Source: Eubacteriales bacterium (GTDB lineage: Bacteria > Bacillota > Clostridia > Oscillospirales > Acutalibacteraceae). Taken from it: 5,316 nucleotides of DNA. Location of the stretch: positions 1 to 5,316 of the forward strand of contig JAUMXP010000113.1 in the NCBI GenBank assembly GCA_030529125.1. The letters are read 5' to 3'. A program made the translations under genes and the position numbers. The notes below the pieces were generated by a model that had not been told where the DNA came from, searched no databases, and was given only the letters and a program-made list of their open reading frames with translations. Of the stretch, positions 1-5,066 are shown one piece after another (the first letter of the stretch is position 1; the number at the start of each line of letters is the position of its first letter).

Positions 1-24
1 GTGCCGAACATAGTGAGGCGGAGG
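1..24 (+). repeat. Partial hairpin-repeat unit at the left edge
   Basis: The first 24 bases (GTGCCGAACATAGTGAGG, then CGGAGG) recur exactly at 74-97. This is the distal half of the same repeat family whose complete copy lies at 53-100. The proximal CCTCCC...GGGAGG hairpin of this copy would lie to the left of the window. Bases 25-50, between this copy and the next, hold nothing I can recognise. Confidence 0.85.
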
Positions 25-52
25 AAATACTAATCACTCACAACCTACAAAT

Positions 53-100
53 GCCTCCCTTGCCTAAAGGGAGGTGCCGAACATAGTGAGGCGGAGGGAT
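53..100 (+). repeat. Hairpin repeat, left copy
   Basis: CCTCCCTT (54-61) pairs perfectly with AAGGGAGG (67-74) around the 5-nt loop GCCTA. The unit continues with a GTGCCGAACATAGTGAGG segment and ends in the purine tail GGAGGGAT (93-100). The tail serves as the ribosome-binding site of the DUF559 gene. CCTCC (54-58) could alternatively pair with GGAGG (93-97). Confidence 0.85.
93..98 (+). promoter_or_regulatory. Shine-Dalgarno inside the repeat; fixes the DUF559 start
   Basis: GGAGGG lies 5 nt before ATG 104. The only longer in-frame start is GTG 74. It lies within the hairpin repeat and would translate repeat sequence, so ATG 104 is preferred. Confidence 0.7.
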
Positions 101-103
101 ACA

Positions 104-463
104 ATGGAAAGAAAGCATAACAGTAAACTTACTAACATTGCAAAAACTCTACGCAAAAATATGACTAAAGAAGAACGACATTTATGGTACGATTTTCTGT
201 GTACTTATCCTGTCAGATTTCTACGACAAAAAGTAATCGACAATTATATTGTAGATTTTTATTGTCACAAAGCTAGACTGATTATTGAACTTGATGGTTC
301 TCAACACTATGAAACAAAAGGTTTGCTTAAAGACAGAATTCGTACTGAAAAAATTGAGCAAAGAAACCTGATTGTAGTCAGAATCCCTAATTATGAGATC
401 AACAACAACTTTAGTGGTGTTTGCGAGTATATCGATCATCTCATTAAAGGTTTAGTTTCTTAA
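104..463 (+). CDS. DUF559 domain protein, Vsr-like endonuclease fold
   Basis: The 119-residue protein matches the DUF559 family from end to end. It has the N-terminal helix motif MTKEERHLW (residues 20-28), then RFLRQKVIDNYIVDFYC (38-54), IIELDGSQH (60-68), and a C-terminal VVRIPNYEI...GVCEYID segment (91-111). The family shares the PD-(D/E)XK fold of Vsr mismatch endonucleases and very-short-patch repair proteins. D51, E62 and D64 are the likely metal-binding acidic residues, and H68 closes the signature. It is a one-domain, full-length member. The usual family motif around residues 72-85 (a Tyr-Asp before the Arg) is slightly degenerate here (LLKDRIRTEKIEQ). It stands alone between inverted hairpin repeats, and its ribosome-binding site is repeat-derived. 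Nuclease activity is inferred from the family. The biological role of these stand-alone proteins is unknown to me; repair, DNA processing of the repeats, or remnant mobility are the options. Confidence 0.88.
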   Translation: MERKHNSKLTNIAKTLRKNMTKEERHLWYDFLCTYPVRFLRQKVIDNYIVDFYCHKARLIIELDGSQHYETKGLLKDRIRTEKIEQRNLIVVRIPNYEINNNFSGVCEYIDHLIKGLVS

Positions 464-469
464 TCATAT

Positions 470-518
470 CCCCTCTCCACGCTAACGCGTGTATCTCCCC
501 TTTAGGCAAGGGGAGCAT
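470..518 (-). repeat. Hairpin repeat, right (inverted) copy
   Basis: CTCCCCTT (495-502) pairs perfectly with AAGGGGAG (508-515) around the loop TAGGC. A second hairpin, CACGC (478-482) with GCGTG (487-491), lies next to it. The pyrimidine run ATCCCCTCTC at its left is the complement of the GGAGGGAT-type tail of the other copies. The layout matches the left copy in reverse, with a diverged middle. It begins a few bases after the DUF559 stop codon, so the first-met hairpin may also act as a transcript-end structure. Confidence 0.8.
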
Positions 519-542
519 TATGCTACAAATATTATAAGTTTC

Positions 543-548
543 AGGAGA
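543..548 (+). promoter_or_regulatory. Shine-Dalgarno deciding the YdcF-family start
   Basis: AGGAGA lies 9 nt before ATG 558. An upstream in-frame ATG at 489 would translate the inverted repeat (giving LPFRQGEH) and has no such site, so it is not used here. Confidence 0.7.
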
Positions 549-557
549 AACACCACG

Positions 558-1337
558 ATGATTATATGGATACTGCGTGCGATTGCGTTGTTATTTTTAA
601 TATGGTTTATCCTACCGATATTTAGAGGTTATTTCAATGCAGGTAACAAGCTGGGAATATTAATATGCCTGTTTGTTCTGCTGTTTTACACTAACACTCC
701 AGTGTATGAGTACCTGGGTAATTTCTGCCACGACTACACAGTACTCACAATAATATGGAACATAGTAAAGTACCTTATATACGCATTTATCACTTACACT
801 ACACTTATCACTACGGCTATGATTGTAGCTTGCCTTATTAAACCCAAAGCAAATTCTACCGCTATCACGCTCGGTATCAGAGCAGACAAAGACGGCCCTA
901 GCGATTTGCTCAAAGGCAGAATTAATGCGACAAAACGCTATCTGCTTAAAAATAAATCAGCCGTCGCTGTGCTCTCTGGCGGAAAATGTAAACGCGACTA
1001 TATGGAAGAATCGCTGTGTATGTATAACGAGCTGACAGAAAGCGGTATAGACGGCTCACGGCTTCTGATTGAAGATAAATCCAGAAGCACTTACGAGAAT
1101 GTATTGTTCTCTAATAGAATTATAGAGAACTCAAGCAAAGAAAAGAACCTTGCTATCGTTACTGACCCGTTTCATCAGCTACGCGCAAGGTTCATCACAA
1201 GAAAGCTCGGTATCAAAGCACACGTTGGTGCAGTTAACGCTCGAACTTCTTTCCTCTATATTCCCACATACTGTGTTCGGGAGTGGATTGGTCTTCCTTA
1301 CGAACTTTTATTTCGTTTTCGACCACATCGACAATAA
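558..1337 (+). CDS. YdcF/SanA/ElyC-family (DUF218) membrane protein
   Basis: The 259-residue protein has three or four N-terminal membrane segments (about residues 1-22, 31-48 and 61-95) followed by a DUF218 domain (about 100-250). Family motifs in order are AITLGIR (102-108), GPS...R (113-121), VLSGG (138-142), EESL (150-153), EDKSRSTYENVLFS (172-185), IVTDPFHQLRA (200-210) and the C-terminal YCVREWIGLPYELLF (238-252). Members such as SanA and ElyC act at the cell envelope (vancomycin tolerance, peptidoglycan precursor metabolism). The fold resembles nucleotide-binding Rossmann domains, but a defined reaction is not settled. The motifs look intact. It begins 40 nt after the DUF559-associated inverted repeat and has no obvious operon partner. 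The final 104 bp overlap a minus-strand small gene. Family assignment is secure; the substrate is unknown. Confidence 0.9.
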   Translation: MIIWILRAIALLFLIWFILPIFRGYFNAGNKLGILICLFVLLFYTNTPVYEYLGNFCHDYTVLTIIWNIVKYLIYAFITYTTLITTAMIVACLIKPKANSTAITLGIRADKDGPSDLLKGRINATKRYLLKNKSAVAVLSGGKCKRDYMEESLCMYNELTESGIDGSRLLIEDKSRSTYENVLFSNRIIENSSKEKNLAIVTDPFHQLRARFITRKLGIKAHVGAVNARTSFLYIPTYCVREWIGLPYELLFRFRPHRQ

Positions 1338-1404
1338 CTCCTTTGTCTAGTTTCTGGTCTTTTGGTGGCATTTCCTGAGGAAATTCATACGGTTTATTCT
1401 CCAT
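1234..1404 (-). CDS. Small hypothetical protein, antisense to the ydcF-like 3' end
   Basis: On the minus strand, ATG (1404-1402) opens a 56-residue frame beginning MENKPYEFPQEMPPKDQK and ending EYRGKKFER before TAA (1236-1234). It is preceded by a textbook AGGAG at 1417-1413, 8 nt upstream. The product is charged, has no signal peptide or membrane segment, and contains a KGVIVDVVENEIKV stretch that could form beta strands. I recognise no family. The first 22 codons lie outside any other gene. The remainder overlaps the coding end of the YdcF-family gene tail-to-tail by 104 bp, and that end carries conserved family motifs, so both frames would have to be constrained. TAATAC on the minus strand (1430-1425) could be its -10 element, but no good -35 is seen. 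The strong ribosome-binding site and sensible composition argue for a real gene; the overlap argues for caution. Confidence 0.5.
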   Translation of the reverse strand: MENKPYEFPQEMPPKDQKLDKGVIVDVVENEIKVRKEDQSTPEHSMWEYRGKKFER

Positions 1405-1468
1405 TTTATCAACTCCTTTTGGTAGTATTATTCACGCAAAAGAAGAAAATATTTATATGAGGTTCATT
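1405..1468. promoter_or_regulatory. Divergent intergenic region
   Basis: These 64 bp separate the start of the minus-strand small gene from the start of the plus-strand NimA-like pseudogene, so promoters for both should lie here. A weak TAATAC -10 for the minus strand is at 1430-1425. For the plus strand, GAGG (1459-1462) is the ribosome-binding site, 6 nt before ATG 1469. I see no convincing plus-strand promoter. Confidence 0.35.
1413..1417 (-). promoter_or_regulatory. Shine-Dalgarno of the small minus-strand gene
   Basis: The minus strand reads AAAAGGAGTTGATAAA immediately before the ATG. The AGGAG core has an 8-nt spacer. This site is the main reason for believing the 56-residue frame. 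Confidence 0.5.
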
Positions 1469-1944
1469 ATGTTTAGAAAAATGCGCAGATTCAATCAACA
1501 ATTAAGTGACGATAAATGCAGAGATATTCTTAAAATTCAGTGGCGCGGAGTACTCTCACTGTTAGGAGATTTCGACTACCTTATGGCGTGCCGATGAACT
1601 TCTATTTTGATGAATGTGACAACGCTATATACTTTCATTGTGCTAAAGAAGGTCACAAAATCGACGCAATAAAAACTCACAACAAAGCAAGCTTCACTGT
1701 AATTGACGACGGAATAAAGCGCAGTGATCACTGGTCAAAAGACTTTAACTCGGTCATAGTTTTCGGCAAAATCAGCATTGTAGATGACCTCACGCTTGCT
1801 GAGAATAAGATGATAAATTTTGCACAGAAGTTCTTCCCTGACCATAGCGAAATTAACAACGAAATGCAAAAGCACTTCAAAAATATGCTATGCCTGAAGC
1901 TTAGCATCGAACACATGACAGGCAAAAAGATAAACGAATCATAG
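1469..1944 (+). pseudogene. NimA-like pyridoxamine 5'-phosphate oxidase-family protein, frameshifted
   Basis: Translation from ATG 1469 gives MFRKMRRFNQQLSDDKC...RGVLSLLGDFDY and then runs into a TGA at 1595-1597 after 42 codons. The adjoining frame continues the family sequence without loss: PYGVPMNFYFDE, AIYFHCAKEGHKIDAIK, FTVIDDG, and on to HMTGKKINES at 1944. The join is at C1579, which is shared by the last good codon of one frame (TAC, 1577-1579) and the first of the next (CCT, 1579-1581). One missing C in a TACCCT string explains everything. Putting it back gives about 158 residues, the normal length for these Firmicute FMN-binding split-barrel proteins (NimA/5-nitroimidazole reductase type). 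The body shows no other stop or gap, so the lesion is either very recent or a sequencing/assembly error. If real, the downstream part would lack the first strands of the flavin barrel. The family's physiological substrate is uncertain. Confidence 0.88.
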
Positions 1945-1984
1945 AAAAAAAGCCACAGCGCATAATCAAGTGCACTGTGGCTTT
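1945..1984 (-). terminator. Rho-independent terminator, effectively bidirectional
   Basis: AAAGCCACAG (1949-1958) pairs perfectly with CTGTGGCTTT (1975-1984), and GCA/TGC gives further inner pairing. In the minus direction the stem is followed by seven T (opposite A1945-1951), 8 nt past the stop of the 555-residue dockerin gene. In the plus direction the U tract is poorer (CTTTAAATATTTTT), but it would still end the NimA-like transcript. Confidence 0.88.
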
Positions 1985-1992
1985 AAATATTT

Positions 1993-3660
1993 TTAATCAA
2001 CTTTTATTATTTTATCTACATATTCGAGCAGTTCTTTGTCAACAGAAACCATCGATAGCCACATAGGTGTAGTAGGTGATGTAGGACCATCAGGCACGTA
2101 TTCATTTGCTCTAACAAACATCATATCACCGACTATTCCAATATCAGTGATAGGTGCCATCGATTCGTGACAACCACATGATGTCAGAGCAACAACCAAC
2201 CACTTGCGTTCAAAGAATTCATCTTCAAATTGAGGAGCACTTTCGTTGAAGAATGTATTATACTGCTCGTTAGACTTAATAATTGCTGCTGTGTAGCATT
2301 CGCCTGATACATCATAATTATACACAACATTGCTGAACTGTTGTTTGTCAAACTCCATCTCAAACGATAACAAATCTGCATCTATAGGCATTGATGATAG
2401 ATTCCAATATTCATCATAATCACTACATGCGTATATGACCATATCTTCGTTTGTTTCAGTTTCATTATCAATCCGTGCAAGGTCCATCTGGATAGCGGTT
2501 GCGTCTAAGATAGAACGCTCACCGTCGCGGTTAAAGTCGCTCATATAATCAAGACTACCTACTAGCCACGCTGACGCGTTAATCTTGTCTTCATCATGAA
2601 AATCGCATAGTCCAGCTAATGCACGTTGAATCAATGTCGCATCAAAGACAGTAAGTTCTGTATCATGGTCAGCATCGCCAATAGGGAATCCGACCTCTAA
2701 TGAGTCAAAAACTTTTTCAAGTCCCTCGTATTCTGAAAAACTGAAATTCGCTCCAAAGATGTCAACAAACATATCTTTCTTAACATCATATACACCGTAT
2801 CTGAATCTAAACGGATGGTAATCTCCGTACATCAGAATTCTATCTTTGTAGATTGTATGGTAATTCCACGGAGGACTGTTGTATGAGCACTGCTCAATAA
2901 GCGCCCAATCAATCTCGTTGTTGCTGTCATAGTGATAGTACAGCTCTTCGTAGTAGTGGCTAGAACCAAAAGGAACGTACTCATCTTCATAGATTTCTAA
3001 AAATCTGTCTTCGTACAAATTCTCTTCGCCATTAACATATACAGGAAACTCTGTATCCAAAGTAACAAAACTAAGCTGAGACAGCAAATCTGTATTAAAC
3101 AGCTTCAGAGTATGGTAAACAAAAAGCACATCGTCAACAGCAATGAAGTAATCGCATCTGCCAGCTGTACTGTGGTAAACAGTTTCATCCACAGAATACT
3201 GATATCCATCAACAAAACCTGTATGGATACTTGGATCTCTTACTAAATCGCCAAAGCCCATAAGCTGGTCGTCAACATAATCGTCTGTATAGCTATAGAT
3301 TCCACGAAGTATGTACTTCTCACCTGTCTCGTTTACTATATATGTACAATTGATTATGTCAATTCCTCCACCAAATCCGTTAGCTAATATAGCGCAGGAA
3401 TCGAGTGTCGCATAATCTTCTGGGAGAACCGGCAGAACAATTTTTTTATTTTTGAGCTGGTAGTCATCGCTAGGTGGGACTACTTCGCTATCACTATAGT
3501 CAGGATTTGGAAACTGCTGTGCATATTCCTCCATCGCTGCAACCATATCATCAATAGAATCAAAACTCTGTGAGTACGGTGGCGTCTCAGCAAACGCTGT
3601 AACTGTGCCAAGTGATAAAAATATAACTACAACAAGTAATAAACTAACAAATTTTTTCAT
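1993..3660 (-). CDS. Secreted dockerin type I protein with C-terminal Cys-His-Glu domain
   Basis: The protein has 555 residues. A signal peptide (MKKFVSLLLVVVIFLSLGTVTAFA, likely cut after residue 24) leads into a long Tyr/Asp-rich region (25-325) that I cannot assign. Its part at about 250-322 (EIDWALIEQCSY..PPWNYHTIYKDR, YHPFRFRYGVYDVKKDMFVDI) resembles a segment I recall preceding dockerins in other Ruminococcus proteins. The dockerin spans 328-398. It has two F-hand loops with complete calcium ligands (D329, D331, D333, T337, D340 and D375, N377, D379, S383, D386), each followed by the DAT-IQ helix. Residues about 445-550 form a domain also found at the end of the upstream dockerin protein, with C455 and a CHES motif (497-500). 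No glycosidase, esterase or peptidase signature is visible. It should be exported and bound to a cohesin-bearing partner. ATG 3660 is chosen because TAAGGAGG lies 7 nt before it; GTG 3666 would be 1 nt from the same site. It follows the 359-residue gene by 88 nt and is probably cotranscribed. Confidence 0.85.
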   Translation of the reverse strand: MKKFVSLLLVVVIFLSLGTVTAFAETPPYSQSFDSIDDMVAAMEEYAQQFPNPDYSDSEVVPPSDDYQLKNKKIVLPVLPEDYATLDSCAILANGFGGGIDIINCTYIVNETGEKYILRGIYSYTDDYVDDQLMGFGDLVRDPSIHTGFVDGYQYSVDETVYHSTAGRCDYFIAVDDVLFVYHTLKLFNTDLLSQLSFVTLDTEFPVYVNGEENLYEDRFLEIYEDEYVPFGSSHYYEELYYHYDSNNEIDWALIEQCSYNSPPWNYHTIYKDRILMYGDYHPFRFRYGVYDVKKDMFVDIFGANFSFSEYEGLEKVFDSLEVGFPIGDADHDTELTVFDATLIQRALAGLCDFHDEDKINASAWLVGSLDYMSDFNRDGERSILDATAIQMDLARIDNETETNEDMVIYACSDYDEYWNLSSMPIDADLLSFEMEFDKQQFSNVVYNYDVSGECYTAAIIKSNEQYNTFFNESAPQFEDEFFERKWLVVALTSCGCHESMAPITDIGIVGDMMFVRANEYVPDGPTSPTTPMWLSMVSVDKELLEYVDKIIKVD

Positions 3661-3667
3661 AATCACG

Positions 3668-3675
3668 CCTCCTTA
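3668..3675 (-). promoter_or_regulatory. Shine-Dalgarno deciding the start of the 555-residue dockerin gene
   Basis: TAAGGAGG on the minus strand sits 7 nt before ATG 3660. The alternative GTG at 3666 is too close to be used. The 88-nt gap to the upstream gene shows no clear terminator or promoter. Confidence 0.75.
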
Positions 3676-3748
3676 CTTCTATGGAGTATTTTTCTTTTAA
3701 AGAACTAATCGTTGAATTAAACATTCATTGGTTTACTGTTTTTCAGGC

Positions 3749-4828
3749 TTAGCGTAACCAGTCGATATCTGTGACATTCAAAACATCTGATTTGCTGACT
3801 TTTGCAATCAGAATACAACCCGGTTCTGTCGGACTTACGGCAATATCATAAATATATTCATTTACGTCTATATACATTGTGCCATCGTGAACTCCAATGT
3901 AATCAAGTCTGCCCTCTGCTTCGTGACAGCTCAGATATGTCACCACTGCAACCAGACTGTTTTCTTTATAGAACTCATCGTCGTACTTATCGCTTTCTAT
4001 ATTAAACACAGCATCATACTGTTCTTTTGAATCGATTATGCACGCAAAATCCCAGCAATTACCATTAATTCTATTTGAAGTATAATAAATGGTGCTTTCT
4101 GCATACATCATTTCGTATTCTATATCGCTGTTTTCAGGTTTCACTGGTCTATTAAGCATGTACTCAGGTCTTTTATCATCATACTCGACATATACAAAAT
4201 CGCTATCGTACGGATAGCTCTCAGCTACACTATAGACGATGTAAAATTCATCATGACCATCATAAAGCTTATCGTATGCTTTGATAGCTATACGGTAAGT
4301 ACCTGCTTCAGGGAAAGTGTAAGTAAACACGTTGCTATCAGATGTTTCAAAATGCTTTATCTTTGGGTTTGTTGTTCCCTGCAAGTCATACTCATAAGCA
4401 AGCTGTGAGTTTACATCTTCTTCAAGGTTCAATGTTGAATGAACAGTAAAACTAACTTCAGTACCCTTAACTACTCTTGAGTCAGGGATACTGCGTGTTA
4501 CAGCTGAGATATCAACTACAGACAACGCAGGTATAGGTTCTCTTGGAATCTCAGGAATAATCTTTGCGACATACTGCTGTATAAAAGTAGCGTCTAAAAC
4601 GTTAACCTCGCCGTCGTCGTTCACATCAGCCAGAGATGTTCTGAAACTTGTGAGCGTGAGAAGTTTAGCAACGTGTCGTTGCAGTATAGTAGCGTCACCA
4701 ACTGTAACTGCATCATCACCAGAAACATCACCGTACTTATAGAGCTTCGGCTCAAGTGCTAAAGCTGAGACCGTAGCAAGTGATAAAATCATGCCTACAA
4801 TAAGTAATAAACTAACCAATCTTTTCAT
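3749..4828 (-). CDS. Secreted protein with N-terminal dockerin, Ig-like region and Cys-His-Glu domain
   Basis: The protein has 359 residues. The signal peptide is residues 1-24 (ends VSALA). The dockerin follows almost at once (33-91), with both calcium loops complete (D34, S36, D38, T42, D45 and D68, N70, D72, N76, D79) and the helices DATILQRHVAKL and DATFIQQYVAKI. Residues about 102-202 look like a beta-sandwich of the PKD/Ig type: KGTEVSFTVH, then YTFPEAGTYRIAIKAYD. After an acidic Tyr-rich linker (203-240), residues about 245-350 match the end of the downstream dockerin protein. Shared features are C258, IIDSKEQYDAVF, DEFY..NSLVAVV, CHEA (301-304), NEY and SPTEP. That domain vaguely resembles the PrcB C-terminal family in strand pattern, but this is unproven. 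An N-terminal dockerin is less common than a C-terminal one. No enzyme signature is visible, so a carbohydrate- or protein-binding component of an extracellular assembly is the best guess. It is first in a likely two-gene transcript; GGAGG (4836-4840) lies 7 nt before the ATG. Confidence 0.85.
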   Translation of the reverse strand: MKRLVSLLLIVGMILSLATVSALALEPKLYKYGDVSGDDAVTVGDATILQRHVAKLLTLTSFRTSLADVNDDGEVNVLDATFIQQYVAKIIPEIPREPIPALSVVDISAVTRSIPDSRVVKGTEVSFTVHSTLNLEEDVNSQLAYEYDLQGTTNPKIKHFETSDSNVFTYTFPEAGTYRIAIKAYDKLYDGHDEFYIVYSVAESYPYDSDFVYVEYDDKRPEYMLNRPVKPENSDIEYEMMYAESTIYYTSNRINGNCWDFACIIDSKEQYDAVFNIESDKYDDEFYKENSLVAVVTYLSCHEAEGRLDYIGVHDGTMYIDVNEYIYDIAVSPTEPGCILIAKVSKSDVLNVTDIDWLR

Positions 4829-4845
4829 AATTTCGCCTCCGTTTT

Positions 4846-4864
4846 ATTCTAGTATAGAATTATA
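4846..4864 (-). promoter_or_regulatory. Candidate promoter -10 and overlapping dyad before the dockerin genes
   Basis: TATAAT on the minus strand (4864-4859) is the best -10 match in the gap. The hexamer 17 nt upstream (TTTATT) is a poor -35. A perfect 6-bp inverted repeat, ATTCTA-GTA-TAGAAT (4846-4860), overlaps the end of the -10 and the expected transcript start. That is where an operator would sit, but it is short and AT-rich, so chance is possible. Confidence 0.4.
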
Positions 4865-5010
4865 TAAAATATCCTTCTATTAATAAAACACTTGAGAACT
4901 GAATTTTGTTTCAAAAAATATAAAAATAACAGCGAAAATGTACACAAAATTTAATAATCTGTTTTGTATATCTTGCCAAAGCTCTTAACATAATGAAAAG
5001 CACAAACAAA
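4865..5010. other. AT-rich intergenic stretch
   Basis: Between the rplL terminator and the dockerin promoter region lies very AT-rich DNA. It contains a minus-strand TTGAAA (about 4914-4909) that could be a -35 element for a second start, without a clear -10 partner. I see no gene or RNA structure here. Confidence 0.4.
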
Positions 5011-5037
5011 AAAGCCACGGTACAAAACCGTGGCTTT
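5011..5037 (-). terminator. Rho-independent terminator of rplL
   Basis: AAAGCCACGG (5011-5020) pairs perfectly with CCGTGGCTTT (5028-5037) around a 7-nt loop. On the minus strand it is followed by a T-rich run (TTTTTTGTTTG). It lies 29 nt past the rplL stop and separates the ribosomal protein transcript from the dockerin genes. Confidence 0.9.
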
Positions 5038-5066
5038 CTTCTTGAAAAAATGTTGTTAAGCTTAAA

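Larger units (their letters stand above)
45..530. mobile_element. Candidate mini-element: inverted hairpin repeats around a DUF559 nuclease gene
   Basis: A unit of about 480 bp contains one gene (104-463) bordered by two copies of a hairpin repeat in opposite orientation (about 51-100 and 470-518). The left hairpin loop is GCCTA and the right loop is TAGGC, its reverse complement, which proves the inversion. CTACAAAT occurs at 45-52 and again at 523-530, directly outside the inverted copies. This looks like a target-site duplication, although the left copy overlaps the repeat end by about 2 nt and the right one is offset by about 4 nt. No transposase is present, so any movement would rely on the DUF559 protein or a factor acting in trans. 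Calling it mobile is inference; it may instead be a REP-like repeat cluster that happened to gather around the gene. Confidence 0.4.

Noticed and set aside
1..100. CRISPR-like repeat pair
   Set aside because: Only two same-strand copies, the repeats are self-complementary units tied to a gene, and there are no regular spacers or cas genes.
74..103. Longer start (GTG 74) for the DUF559 protein
   Set aside because: It would encode repeat sequence, has no placed ribosome-binding site of its own, and family alignment begins after ATG 104.
221..439. 72-codon minus-strand frame
   Set aside because: It is wholly inside the DUF559 gene, without a ribosome-binding site or protein-like features.
489..557. 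Upstream ATG for the YdcF-family gene
   Set aside because: The extra 23 residues translate the inverted repeat, while ATG 558 has AGGAGA at a good distance and begins directly with a membrane helix.
1570..1600. Programmed -1 frameshift in the NimA-like gene
   Set aside because: There is no X-XXY-YYZ slippery heptamer at the junction, and the family is not known to use recoding; a missing C is simpler.
3661..3748. Terminator between the two dockerin genes
   Set aside because: Only weak 5-bp AT-rich pairing was found, so readthrough and cotranscription are more likely.
4910..4990. 26-codon minus-strand frame starting MLRALARYTKQ in the AT-rich gap
   Set aside because: No ribosome-binding site, very short, and AT-rich low-complexity ending.
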